The position numbers were made by a program, and so were the translations under genes. From Mitsuaria sp. GD03876 (GTDB taxonomy: Bacteria > Pseudomonadota > Gammaproteobacteria > Burkholderiales > Burkholderiaceae_C), in assembly GCF_029840635.1 (NCBI RefSeq), contig NZ_JAOCCU010000005.1:1-64000 (forward strand): a DNA stretch of 64,000 nt. Reading direction: 5' to 3'. Shown piece by piece: positions 34,865 through 43,241 of this stretch; position 1 is the stretch's first letter; every line of letters starts with the position of its first letter. The notes below the pieces were generated by a model. It was not told where the DNA came from, did no database searches, and saw nothing but the letters and a program-made list of their open reading frames with translations.

Positions 34865-35718
34865 TGGGACGATCGCTTCGGCGGCCAGGGGATGAACGCG
34901 CTGGTGCGGGCGATGTAGTCGCGATACGCGGGCCGTCGCTCGCCGATGTCCTGCTCCAGCAGCGCGACGCCGGACACGCGCAGCAGCAGGACCGTCATCA
35001 GCAGCGGCGAAGCGAGGCTCCACGCCGCGCCGGCCCCGCCCGCCGCCAGCGCCAGCAAGCCGAGTCCCCACCACAGGCAGCATTCGCCGAAGTAGTTCGG
35101 GTGGCGCGAGTAGCGCCAGAGGCCGCGGTCCATCACCTGGCCGCGGTTGGCGGGATCGCGCCGGAAGCGCGCCAGCTGCGCGTCGGCGACGGTCTCGACC
35201 ACGAGGCCGCCGACGGCGATCGCAAGGCCGATCGCGTCCCACGCGGTCCAGTCCGCGCGCCCCGGCCCCGCCGCGGCGAGCAGCGGCCAACCGACGATCC
35301 ATCCCAGCACGGCCTGCAGCCCGAAGACCAGCCACAGGCTCTTGAGCGGAAAGCCAGGCTGGTTGCGCTCGCGGATGGCGCGATAGCGGCGGTCCTCGCC
35401 GTGGCCCCAGTTCCGGGCGCTGACGAAGACGCCGAGCCGCACCGCCCAGGCGACCAGGACCGCCAGCATCGCCATCGCGCGCGGGTCGCCGCCCAGGCGC
35501 CACACGTAGAACGCCGCTGGCGCCGCGATGAACGCGGACCACACCCGGTCGGCGAGGCTCGCGTCGCGCAACGGCAGGCTCGCCAGCCAGGTCGGCAGCG
35601 CGATGGCGAGCGCGATCAGCAACCCGATGGCCGAGGTGGCGGCCATCGTGCCGGTTCCGGGCGCGGCGCCGGCCATGGCGCCGATGCCGAACGCTGTGCT
35701 GGCGGCGGCGATGTCCAT
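34861..35718 (-). CDS. DUF1295-family membrane protein (steroid-reductase-like)
   Basis: 285 residues with six or so membrane segments. The C-terminal signature RGLWRYSRHPNYFGECCLWW and LLEQDIGERRPAYRDYIART is diagnostic for DUF1295, a family related to steroid 5-alpha-reductase and isoprenylcysteine methyltransferase-like folds. Presumed to act on lipids with NADPH. Starts 10 bases after the second CFA-type gene's stop. Confidence 0.92.
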   Translation of the reverse strand: MDIAAASTAFGIGAMAGAAPGTGTMAATSAIGLLIALAIALPTWLASLPLRDASLADRVWSAFIAAPAAFYVWRLGGDPRAMAMLAVLVAWAVRLGVFVSARNWGHGEDRRYRAIRERNQPGFPLKSLWLVFGLQAVLGWIVGWPLLAAAGPGRADWTAWDAIGLAIAVGGLVVETVADAQLARFRRDPANRGQVMDRGLWRYSRHPNYFGECCLWWGLGLLALAAGGAGAAWSLASPLLMTVLLLRVSGVALLEQDIGERRPAYRDYIARTSAFIPWPPKRSSQ

Positions 35719-35728
35719 GCCCGTCCGC

Positions 35729-36790
35729 TCAGCGCCGCGGCGCGAACAGGTAGTGGCTGACCCACCACTGCTGCCCGTGGTCGTAGCCGAACAGCTCCTC
35801 GACGGACAGCAGGAACAGCCGCCAGCGCTGCCACCACATCGGCGCGTCCTTGGCGCCGTAGACGGCCTCCAGGATCGGCCACACCGTCGCGCGCCGCGCG
35901 TCGAAGCGCTCGCGCCAGGCGGCGGCGGTCCGCGCGTAATGGCGGCCGTCCCAACGCCAGCGCCGCAACAGCGCGAGGTCGTCCTGGCACAGCAGCGCGA
36001 GGTCGTCGCTGGGCATCATTCCGCCCGAGAAGAAGTACTGCCCCATCCAGTCGGTGGCGTCGCGGACCTCGAAGGCGTACGGCGCTTCCCGATGCGCGAA
36101 GACATGCAGGAAGAAGCGCCCGTCATCGCGCAGCCAGCCGGCGACCTTGCGGAAGGCCCGCGGCCAGTTGCGCAGGTGCTCGAACATCTCGACCGACACG
36201 ATGCGGTCGAAGCGGCGATCGAACGCGCCGTCGTCGCCGAAGCGATTGAAGTCGCAGGTCACCACGCGCAGGTTGCGCAGGCCGCGGGCGGCGGCCTCGC
36301 CTTCGATGAAGGCGCGTTGCGACGCCGAGTTCGACACCGCCAGGATCTCGGCCTTCGGGAACCGTGCCGCCATCCACAGGCTCAGCGAGCCCCATCCGCA
36401 GCCGAGCTCGAGGATGGCCTGCCCGTCGGCCAGCCCGGCGCGCCCGGCGGTCTCGGCGAGCGCGGCCTCCTCGGCCGCCTCCAGCGTCGACACGCCCTCG
36501 GGCCACCAGCAGCAGCTGTACTTGCGCTGCGGGCCCAGCATCGCGGTGAACAGCGCGGCCGGCAGCTCGTAGTGCTGCGCGTTGGCCTGGTCCACCTGGA
36601 CCGCCAGCGGCGCGCCGCGCAGCGCGTCCAGGAAGTCCTGCGTCAGCGCGGCGGCGGACTCCTGGTCGCGATGACGGGACTCGTCCAGCCGGACACGCAG
36701 CAGCCGCCGGATGCCCATCCGGACGGCGGGCTCGGGCAGCAGGCCGCGTTCGGCGAGCCGCACCGCGATCGACGAGACGTCGAGATCCAT
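35729..36790 (-). CDS. Cyclopropane-fatty-acid synthase-type SAM methyltransferase (2)
   Basis: 353 residues. It lacks most of the N-terminal domain of the first copy. Substrate region QHYELPAALFTAMLGPQRKY SC then SAM site ILELGCGWGSLSLWMAARFP (126-145), VSVEMFEHLRNWPRAF and FFSGGMMPSDDLALL. It resembles the shorter class often annotated as CFA-like methyltransferase. First gene of a four-gene operon. ATG 36790 has a GGGGAAA upstream and lies 30 bases from the RpoE-type -10. Two different CFA-like enzymes in one regulon suggest distinct lipid products. Confidence 0.92.
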   Translation of the reverse strand: MDLDVSSIAVRLAERGLLPEPAVRMGIRRLLRVRLDESRHRDQESAAALTQDFLDALRGAPLAVQVDQANAQHYELPAALFTAMLGPQRKYSCCWWPEGVSTLEAAEEAALAETAGRAGLADGQAILELGCGWGSLSLWMAARFPKAEILAVSNSASQRAFIEGEAAARGLRNLRVVTCDFNRFGDDGAFDRRFDRIVSVEMFEHLRNWPRAFRKVAGWLRDDGRFFLHVFAHREAPYAFEVRDATDWMGQYFFSGGMMPSDDLALLCQDDLALLRRWRWDGRHYARTAAAWRERFDARRATVWPILEAVYGAKDAPMWWQRWRLFLLSVEELFGYDHGQQWWVSHYLFAPRR

Positions 36791-36819
36791 GTCGTTTCCC
36801 CACGAGGATGACCTGGCGC

Positions 36820-36848
36820 TTCTACGCGGCAGGCGGGGGTTTGGATCT
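36820..36848 (-). promoter_or_regulatory. RpoE-type promoter of the CFA2/DUF1295/DUF6134/DUF2177 operon
   Basis: AGATCC (36848-36843), 18-base spacer, TAGAAGCGCC from 36824, the same -10 block as the promoter at 31954. The plus strand of the -35 (TTGGAT at 36841-36846) doubles as a possible sigma-70 -35 for the divergent SDR gene. Confidence 0.8.
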
Positions 36849-36869
36849 CCGGAGGCGGTCGCGTACACT
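36841..36869 (+). promoter_or_regulatory. Possible sigma-70 promoter toward the SDR gene
   Basis: TTGGAT (36841-36846), 17 bases, TACACT (36864-36869) on the plus strand, about 210 bases upstream of the SDR start. It overlaps the RpoE-type -35 on the other strand. The remaining leader holds a CCCGGGCC/GGCCCGGG hairpin (36999-37019) without a T tract. Confidence 0.4.
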
Positions 36870-37079
36870 CCGCGCCGCAGTCGCTTCCGGCGGCTGCCGT
36901 AGGCGTTACCGTCATCCAACGCGTCCCTTGTCGAGAGGAGCCCAGCGGGGCAGTTCTCGGCGATCCAGACGCCGTTCGATGACCGACAGTTCCGCCTCCC
37001 CGGGCCTTCCTGGCCCGGGAGTCCTTGCGCCGGTCAGGTGTGCGGCATCACGCAACCCATCGACCTTCAAGGACTTCCC

Positions 37080-37835
37080 ATGAAACTCTCCGGCAACACC
37101 GTCCTCGTGACCGGCGGCAGCAGCGGCATCGGCCGCGCGCTGGCCGAGGCGCTGCACGACCGCGGCAACCGCGTCGTCATCACCGGCCGCCGCCAGGCGC
37201 TCCTGGACGAAGCCGTCGCCGCCCGCCCCGGGCTCGTCGGCCTCGAGCTCGACGTCGACGACCCGGCCTCGCTCGCGCGGCTGGCGGCGACGCTGCGCGA
37301 GCGCTTTCCCGCGCTCAACGTGGTCATCGCCAACGCCGGCATCTCCCGCGCCGAGGACATGACCGCCGACGCCTGGACCGCCGGCGACGCCGAGGCCATC
37401 GTCCAGACCAACATCCTGGGCGTGCTGCGGATCGCGGCGGCGACGCTGCCGCTGCTCAAGGGCCGGGCCGGCGCGACCTTCCTCGCGACCAGCTCGGCGC
37501 TGGCCTTCGTGCCGCGCGCGGACTTCCCGACCTACTGCGCCAGCAAGGCCTTCCTGCACTCGTGGCTGCAATCGCTGCGTCACCAGATGCGCCGCGTGCC
37601 GATCGAGGTGCTGGAGCTGTCGCCACCGTATGTGCGGACGACCTTGACCGGCGCGCAGCAGGCGAGCGACCCGCGCGCGATGCCGCTGGCGGAGTACGTC
37701 GAGCAGGTGCTGCGGCTGATCGAGGCCGGCGAGGCCCCGCGCGGCGAGTTGCTGCTCGACCGCGACCTGCCCCGCCGCTGGGCCGAGCGCGACGGGCGCT
37801 ACGACGAGCTGTTCGCGGCGATGAATCCGGGTTGA
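37080..37835 (+). CDS. Short-chain dehydrogenase/reductase
   Basis: 251 residues, DltE-like classical SDR. Cofactor motif TGGSSGIG (11-18), NAG (85-87), catalytic Ser138/139, Tyr152 and Lys156 (TYCASKAFLHSW). GRR at the end of strand 2 suggests NADP preference. ATG 37080 has AAGGA seven bases upstream. Substrate unknown. Its divergence from the RpoE-type operon raises the possibility of shared control. Confidence 0.93.
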   Translation: MKLSGNTVLVTGGSSGIGRALAEALHDRGNRVVITGRRQALLDEAVAARPGLVGLELDVDDPASLARLAATLRERFPALNVVIANAGISRAEDMTADAWTAGDAEAIVQTNILGVLRIAAATLPLLKGRAGATFLATSSALAFVPRADFPTYCASKAFLHSWLQSLRHQMRRVPIEVLELSPPYVRTTLTGAQQASDPRAMPLAEYVEQVLRLIEAGEAPRGELLLDRDLPRRWAERDGRYDELFAAMNPG

Positions 37836-37913
37836 TTCGGCAGGGCCAGCGCCTGGCTCCCGCCAGGCCGCTGGCCGGATCGCACCGGCGCTCCGTGTGG
37901 TCCGGGGTGAGCG

Positions 37914-38696
37914 CTACGCGCCAACCCCGTCGACCAGCGCCGCCGCCACGGCCGGCAGCCCGATCGCGGCCGTCGTCTGCCATCGGTGGTCGACCTCGGC
38001 GGCCACGTCGCCGGGCTGGGGATTGATCTCGACGATCACCGCATCCTTCGGCGCGAGCCGGACCATGCCCGCCGCCGGGTACACGACGCCCGACGTGCCG
38101 ACGATCAGCAGCAGGTCGCAGGCGGCGATCAGGGCCGCCGCGGCGTTGACCACGCCGTCGTCGAGTCCCTCGCCGAACCACACCACGCCGGGCCGGATCG
38201 CGCCGCCGGCGCAATGACCGCAGGCCGGGGGCGTCAAGCGGCGTTGCGCCTCGGGCGGCGGATCGGCCAGCTCATGCGGCGCGCCGCAACGGTCGCATCG
38301 CGCCGCGAAGAGGCTGCCATGCAGGTGCAGCGCGCCTTCGACGCCTGCCCGCTCGTGCAGGTCGTCGACGTTCTGCGTCACCACCTGGGCGCCGAACTCG
38401 CGCTGCAGCCGCGCCACCGCGACGTGCCCCGGATTGGGCGTGGCGGCCATCACCTGGCCGCGGCGCCATTCGTACCAGCCCCAGACGGTGGCCTTGTCGC
38501 GGTGCCAGGCCTGCGGCGTCGCCAGCTGCTGCGGGTCGAATTCGCCCCACAGGCCGTTGCTGCCCGAGCGGAAGGTCGGGATGCCGCTGTCGGCCGACAT
38601 CCCCGCCCCGCTGAACACCACGATGCGCTCGAAGCGCCGCGCCAGCAGCGCCGCCAGCGGCGCCGGGAGCGTCCGGCTTTCCATTTCGTTGTGCAT
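37914..38696 (-). CDS. SIR2-family NAD-dependent protein deacylase
   Basis: 260 residues. NAD-binding GAGMSADSGIPTFR (30-43), TQNVDDLH (107-114), catalytic His126 in LHLHGS, and a zinc site from CDRC (134, 137) and CGHC (159, 162), all intact. C-terminal VGTSGVVYPAAGM closes the NAD site. It removes acyl groups from lysines using NAD. ATG 38696 has GGGAGGG upstream; M5 is an alternative. Confidence 0.94.
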   Translation of the reverse strand: MHNEMESRTLPAPLAALLARRFERIVVFSGAGMSADSGIPTFRSGSNGLWGEFDPQQLATPQAWHRDKATVWGWYEWRRGQVMAATPNPGHVAVARLQREFGAQVVTQNVDDLHERAGVEGALHLHGSLFAARCDRCGAPHELADPPPEAQRRLTPPACGHCAGGAIRPGVVWFGEGLDDGVVNAAAALIAACDLLLIVGTSGVVYPAAGMVRLAPKDAVIVEINPQPGDVAAEVDHRWQTTAAIGLPAVAAALVDGVGA

Positions 38697-38780
38697 GTCA
38701 CGCCCTCCCGAACGGCAAAGCGCGGATGCTCTCACCTTTGGGCTACAACCGCGGGCTTCGTTGTCCCGCTGCATCGCCCC

Positions 38781-39515
38781 ATGCCGTCCTTCCTGCTCCG
38801 TTCCCTCGCCGTCCTGCTGCTCGGCACCGCCGCCGCGGCGAGCCACGCGGCCGCCCAGGGCGCCGACTACATCAACGCCTACATCGACCTCTGGCTCAAG
38901 GCCCACCACTTCGAGGCCTACCGCCAGACGCCCACGGGCATCGCCTTCAACGCCAACGGCGCGGTGCTCGACGGCGACATCCAGCAGGTGAAGGAACTCA
39001 AGCCCGGCAGCTTCTACTCGGCCGAGACGCGGCTCACCCTGACCTTCAAGGACGGCCGAAAGCTGGAGGACTTCGTCGCCGGCGCCGGCGCCAACCCGCG
39101 CGACGCGGTGATGGACGCGCTGCAGAACTTCTGCCTGACCACGCTCCATCCGGTGCACGCGGCGATGTTCGATCCGCTCGACGTGCACGTCCGCAAGGCG
39201 CGCTGGACCATCGGCGGCAAGCCGCGCCCGCTGTTCCTCTCGGAGTGGGGGATGCGCCTGGCCAAGATCGAGCCCGCGACGCAGCAGGCCATCGAGTCGG
39301 CCATCGCGGCGGCGCTGAAGGAGCGCCGCCTGTCGGACGACACGCATTGGGTCAAGCTGGTCGTCGCCGGCGAACAAGGCCGGATGACGCAGGTCGTCCT
39401 GACGATCGACGGCGTGGCCGACGACGCCACGTCGAACGCCCTGCGCGCGAAGACCTGGGCGCTGCCCAAGGACTTCTTCATGGGCAAGCTGTTCTTCGTC
39501 GTCGGCAAGCCCTGA
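38781..39515 (+). CDS. DUF6348-like secreted protein
   Basis: 244 residues. Signal peptide MPSFLLRSLAVLLLGTAAAA ending HAA. The mature part has INAYIDLWLKAHHFEAYRQT, FYSAETRLTLTFKDGRKLED and DALQNFCLTTLHPVHAAMFD, a pattern I associate with DUF6348. Function unknown. Divergent from the sirtuin gene across 84 bases. Start codon chosen by the signal peptide. Confidence 0.75.
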   Translation: MPSFLLRSLAVLLLGTAAAASHAAAQGADYINAYIDLWLKAHHFEAYRQTPTGIAFNANGAVLDGDIQQVKELKPGSFYSAETRLTLTFKDGRKLEDFVAGAGANPRDAVMDALQNFCLTTLHPVHAAMFDPLDVHVRKARWTIGGKPRPLFLSEWGMRLAKIEPATQQAIESAIAAALKERRLSDDTHWVKLVVAGEQGRMTQVVLTIDGVADDATSNALRAKTWALPKDFFMGKLFFVVGKP

Positions 39516-39568
39516 GGCCCGGAGGCCCGCCGGCGGCACCGGCAAGGCCGCCGAGCGGCCGGTGCCGC

Positions 39569-40048
39569 TCAGCCGCGGCGCGCGGCCTCGATCTTCGCGA
39601 TGTCGATCTTGCCCATCTCCATCATCGCGGCGAAGGCGCGCTTGGACGCGGCGCGGTCGGGGTCGTGCAGCGCGTCGGTCAGCGCGCGCGGCGTGATCTG
39701 CCACGACAGGCCCCACTTGTCCTTGCACCAACCGCAGGCGCTCTCCTGGCCGCCGTTGCCGACGATCGCGTTCCAGAGGCGGTCGGTCTCGGCCTGGTCG
39801 TCGGTGGCGACCTGGAACGAGAACGCGTCGGTGTGCTGCGGCCCCTTGCCGCCGTTCAGGCCGATGCAGGGAATGCCCATCAGCGTGAACTCGACGACCA
39901 GCACGTCGCCCTCCTGGCCCGACGGGTAATCGCCCGGCGCCCGCACGACGCGGCCGACCCGGCTGTCCGGGAAGGTCTTCTCGTAGAAGCGCGCGGCGTC
40001 TTCCGCGTCGCGGTCATACCAGAGGCAGATGGTGTTCTTGGCGAGCAT
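39569..40048 (-). CDS. VOC-family (PhnB/3-demethylubiquinone-like) protein
   Basis: 159 residues starting MLAKNTICLWYDRDAEDAAR. Two betaalpha-beta modules are visible: DAARFYEKTFPDSRVGRVVR with VEFTLMGIPCIGLNGG, and AFSFQVATDDQAETDRLWNA with ACGWCKDKWGLSWQITPRAL, the signature of the PhnB-type VOC subfamily. GGAG lies eight bases before ATG 40048. These proteins resemble glyoxalase and dioxygenase folds; the reaction is unknown. Confidence 0.9.
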   Translation of the reverse strand: MLAKNTICLWYDRDAEDAARFYEKTFPDSRVGRVVRAPGDYPSGQEGDVLVVEFTLMGIPCIGLNGGKGPQHTDAFSFQVATDDQAETDRLWNAIVGNGGQESACGWCKDKWGLSWQITPRALTDALHDPDRAASKRAFAAMMEMGKIDIAKIEAARRG

Positions 40049-40194
40049 GGGGGGTCTCCTTCGGCAATGGGTTGAGCTACTGTGACGGGGGACCGGACGG
40101 CCCGGCAACCGGTATTCCCCGGTGGCCGTGTCCCTCACCTCCTGACGACGGCCGGGCCTCGCGGTTTTCGACAAGCTCCCCGAGAATTTCCTCC

Positions 40195-41388
40195 ATGACT
40201 GCAACGACGCTCGTCGCGCTCCTGATGGCCTGCGGCATCGCGGCCCTGCTGGCCCAGCTGATCCGGGAACGCCGCGCCCACCGGGCCGCGCTGGCGCACG
40301 CCCAGCGGCTGGGCCAGGTGCTGCTGACGCTGTCGCGGGCCAACCGCATGGTGCTGCGCATCGACGACGACCGCGCGCTGTTCCAGGAGGCCTGCCAGAT
40401 CTGCGTCGACGCGGGCAACGCGGCGCTCGCCGCGGTGTATGTCCGCGACGGCGACCTGGCCCACCGGGTCGCCGCGGCCGGGCCGGCGGCCGACACGCTG
40501 CGCAACGTGCCCGACCCGCTGGACCTGCGCCTGCCCGAGGTCCAGGGCACCTACACCGCGCGCGTGCTACGCGACGGCCTGAGCGTCGTCAGCAACGACT
40601 ACGTGCTCGACGCCCAGGCCGGCCGCTGGCGCACCGAGGCGGTGGCGCAGGGCATCCGCGCGATCGCCTGGATCCCGATCCGACGCGCCGGCGAGGTCGC
40701 GGGCACGCTGATGCTGTGCGCGCGCCAGCCCGACTTCTTCGACGACGCGCTGATGGCGCTGCTCGAGGAACTCGGCGCCGACCTCTCCTTCGCGCTGGAC
40801 AGCGTCGACGGCCGCCAGGCGCGCGAGGCGGCGGCCCGCGAGATCGAGGCCGGCCGCGACCGCTTCCAGCGCCTGTTCGAGGCCGCGCCGGTGCCCATGG
40901 CGATCGTGTCGGTCGCGGACCGCCGCATCGTCGAGGCCAACCCCGCGCTGTGCCGCCGCTACGGCCGCTCCCGCGACGAGGTCATCGGGACGACGACGGC
41001 CTCGCACGCCTACGGCGTGATCGCGGAGGACCGCGACCTCTTCTATCGCGTGCTGGTCGCCGAGGGTCATGTCAACGACATGGCCGTGCGCATGCGCGAC
41101 GCCGCCGGCCAGGTCCGCCCCGCGGTGCTGAACGCCGAGCCGCTCGAGTACCTCGGGCAGCCCTGCTGCCTGATCATCAGCCTGGAGCTGCAGCGGCCGC
41201 CGGGACCGGCGGCACCGCCGGCGCCCTCCTCGTCGACAACGTCACCCAAGGCGTTCCCCACGGGGTCGCCATCGGCTTCACCCACGGCTTCACCAACGGC
41301 GTCACCCTCGGCGTCACCCTGGGCGTCACCCACGGCGTCACCCTCGGCGTCACCGACGTCGACCTCCGCGGCGTCTACGAAGCGCTGA
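40195..41388 (+). CDS. GAF-PAS sensory protein with a repetitive tail and no output domain
   Basis: 397 residues. N-terminal membrane segment TTLVALLMACGIAALLAQLI, helix, GAF domain (about 45-215, including FQEACQICVDAGNAALAAVY and RAIAWIPIRRAGEVAGTLML), PAS domain (about 222-345, FQRLFEAAPVPMAIVSVADR and VRPAVLNAEPLEYLG). The last 50 residues are Ala/Ser/Pro repeats (SPSASPTASPTASPSAS) encoded by 12-bp tandem repeats at 41274-41357. Such GAF-PAS proteins normally continue into GGDEF or kinase domains; none follows. The 3' end overlaps the convergent HTH gene by 14 bases. Confidence 0.85.
   Translation: MTATTLVALLMACGIAALLAQLIRERRAHRAALAHAQRLGQVLLTLSRANRMVLRIDDDRALFQEACQICVDAGNAALAAVYVRDGDLAHRVAAAGPAADTLRNVPDPLDLRLPEVQGTYTARVLRDGLSVVSNDYVLDAQAGRWRTEAVAQGIRAIAWIPIRRAGEVAGTLMLCARQPDFFDDALMALLEELGADLSFALDSVDGRQAREAAAREIEAGRDRFQRLFEAAPVPMAIVSVADRRIVEANPALCRRYGRSRDEVIGTTTASHAYGVIAEDRDLFYRVLVAEGHVNDMAVRMRDAAGQVRPAVLNAEPLEYLGQPCCLIISLELQRPPGPAAPPAPSSSTTSPKAFPTGSPSASPTASPTASPSASPWASPTASPSASPTSTSAASTKR
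41274..41357. repeat. Twelve-bp tandem repeats in the GAF-PAS gene
   Basis: Seven imperfect 12-bp units: GGCTTCACCCAC, GGCTTCACCAAC, then five of the type GGCGTCACCCTC. Being a multiple of three, length change keeps the frame. They encode the Ala/Ser/Pro tail; the alternative frame would give Gly-Val-Thr-Leu repeats. Confidence 0.88.
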
Positions 41389-41704
41389 GATCCGCGGCGG
41401 GCTCCGGTTCCCGCAGGAACGGGTTGCGCCGCGGGATGTTGGCGATCTCCTGCAACTCCCAGAGCCGGGCTGGCTCGACGTCGATCAGCTGGGCCAGCGC
41501 CGGCAGCCGGTCCGTCGGGATCGTGCGCCCGCCCGAGCGCGCCTCGCTGACATGCTGGCGCGGCACGCGCAGGTGGCGGGCCAGCGCCGCCTGGCTGCCG
41601 CAGATGCCCACGGCCCGGTCGACGGCGCCGCGCCAGGTCGTGGCGCGCGCCTCGCCGTCCAGGACGCCGATGGCGCCCCCGCGTTGAACTCCAAGTGATT
41701 CCAT
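41375..41704 (-). CDS. Cro/YdaS-type helix-turn-helix protein
   Basis: 109 residues from ATG 41704. The DNA-binding helix-turn-helix is GSQAALARHLRVPRQHVSEA (about 32-51), followed by GGRTIPTDRLPALAQLIDVE, a Cro-like architecture used by YdaS antitoxin or phage repressors. The C-terminus LWELQEIANIPRRNP is basic. No toxin-like gene is adjacent on the same strand. It might be a solitary repressor. Confidence 0.8.
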   Translation of the reverse strand: MESLGVQRGGAIGVLDGEARATTWRGAVDRAVGICGSQAALARHLRVPRQHVSEARSGGRTIPTDRLPALAQLIDVEPARLWELQEIANIPRRNPFLREPEPAADLSAS

Positions 41705-41881
41705 GACGAAGGTTCCCGCTGCCGCCTCGCGGGCCGGCAGACGCTGTCGCCGCGGCGGTTCCTTCGACAGGAACGGCGGCGTGACCGCCTCGCGCCCGCG
41801 GGCGCGATCAGGCGCGCCGGGACGGACGAGGCGACGGAGCGGCCGGCAATGCACTCATCGCGGCCGCGCGCAGGACCCGCG

Positions 41882-42448
41882 TCAGCGCCGGGGCGGTCTT
41901 TCCAGCCGGGTGCGGCAGGTGCTGCGCCACGCGGGCGACGGCGCCGGGAGCCAGCGCCCGTTGGCGCAACTCGGGATGCGCAGCGGCGTCAGGCCGGGCA
42001 GCACCGCCGGCAGCACGTGGCTGCCCAGGGCCGCGGCGTCGCCCATCGCCTGGAGGTCGTGCCCGTCCAGCACGACGCTGGCGTCGCCCGGCGCATGGAA
42101 GTGCCGTTCGAACAGGCCGTGTGCATGGACATGCGCGGTCGGCGCCTGGCGCTGCAGCTGGCGCGTGCGCGCCGTCTCCAGGATCTGCGAGGACGCCTGC
42201 CCCGCCAGCCGCTGCAGCCCCTGGTGCACGAGGTCGCGCCAGGCCTCGGCGACGGACCGGTGGTCGTGTTCGGCCAGCGCCGGCACGCGGTGCTCGTGCA
42301 TCGGGCCGAGCGTGCTCAGCCGCGCCCCCGCCGCGCCGTACAGGGGCACGGCGGCGCACAGCAGCACCAGCAGCGCGCGGCTGGCATGGCGCAGCAAGCG
42401 GGCGACTACCCGGGCGACAGGGGTGAAGAGGCCGGACACGGAACGCAT
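41882..42448 (-). CDS. Secreted His-rich hypothetical protein
   Basis: 188 residues. N-terminal hydrophobic segment (ALLVLLCAAVPLYGAAGARL) and a His-rich middle (MHEHRVPALAEHDHRS, AHVHAHGLFERHFHAPGDAS, VVLDGHDLQAMGD), suggesting an exported metal-binding protein. The C-terminus is Arg/Pro-rich. Codon third positions favour this frame over the opposing ones. No family recognised. Confidence 0.6.
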   Translation of the reverse strand: MRSVSGLFTPVARVVARLLRHASRALLVLLCAAVPLYGAAGARLSTLGPMHEHRVPALAEHDHRSVAEAWRDLVHQGLQRLAGQASSQILETARTRQLQRQAPTAHVHAHGLFERHFHAPGDASVVLDGHDLQAMGDAAALGSHVLPAVLPGLTPLRIPSCANGRWLPAPSPAWRSTCRTRLERPPRR

Positions 42449-42560
42449 CGCGCCTCAGCGTCGCCCAGCAACGTGTCAACCGCGTGACCGTCGGCGGCCG
42501 GTGCGATCGGAAGCACATGCGAACGGATCCGCCGGCGGTCATCGCCGACACTCCCGGACC

Positions 42561-43226
42561 ATGAACAAGCTGATCAATTCCCTGCACGCGCGCCTGCCGC
42601 CCTGGGCGGCCGAATGGCTGGACGTCCTGGTGCCCTTGATCCAGGTCGCGTTGATCGCCTTCGCCGCCTGGCTGGTGATGCGCGTGGCGCGCCACCTGAC
42701 CCGCCGGCTGACCACCGCCTACTCGCTGCCGCTCAAGGTCACGACGGTGTTCCTGCGCTCGGTCGGGGTGCTGATCTACGGCGGCGCCATCTTCTGGGCG
42801 CTGGAGCGGCTGGGCGTGTCGGGCTCGGTGCTGTGGACGGCGTTCACCGGCTTCGCGACGGTCGGCGCGGTCGCGTTCTTCGCGGCCTGGAGCGTGTTGT
42901 CCAACCTGTTCTGCGCGCTGCTGATCTACGTCACGCGGGCGTTCCGGATCGGGGACGTCGTCGAATTGCTGGAAGCCGGCGACAAACCCGGCGTCAAGGG
43001 CCGGGTCGTCGACATCAACCTGGTCTACACCACGCTGCTGGAAAGCGGCAGCGCCGACAACGGCACCTGCCTCCAGCTGCCCAACAGCCTGTTCTTCCAG
43101 CGCGCGCTGCGGCGCTGGCACGGCCCGGCGGCGGAGGAAGCCATCCATCCCATCCAGGCCACCCTGCCCGCTCAGACCGCCCACTCGACCCACCCGGTCC
43201 CGCCGGCCCAGCCGGTCCGGGCCTGA
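42561..43226 (+). CDS. Small MscS-type mechanosensitive channel protein
   Basis: 221 residues. Three membrane segments (VLVPLIQVALIAFAAWLVMR, VGVLIYGGAIFWALERLGV, and the pore helix GFATVGAVAFFAAWSVLSNL) followed by the beta-domain start FRIGDVVELLEAGDKPGVKG and VYTTLLESGSADNGTCLQLP. The usual alpha/beta C-terminal cytoplasmic domain is missing; instead there is a Pro/Ala/Thr tail after residue about 190. ATG 42561. A shortened MscS, probably still able to form a pore. Confidence 0.88.
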   Translation: MNKLINSLHARLPPWAAEWLDVLVPLIQVALIAFAAWLVMRVARHLTRRLTTAYSLPLKVTTVFLRSVGVLIYGGAIFWALERLGVSGSVLWTAFTGFATVGAVAFFAAWSVLSNLFCALLIYVTRAFRIGDVVELLEAGDKPGVKGRVVDINLVYTTLLESGSADNGTCLQLPNSLFFQRALRRWHGPAAEEAIHPIQATLPAQTAHSTHPVPPAQPVRA

Positions 43227-43241
43227 CCGGGACCGCCCCGT

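Noticed and set aside
36999-37019. CCCGGGCC hairpin as a terminator before the SDR gene
   Set aside because: No T tract on either strand and it lies within the SDR leader.
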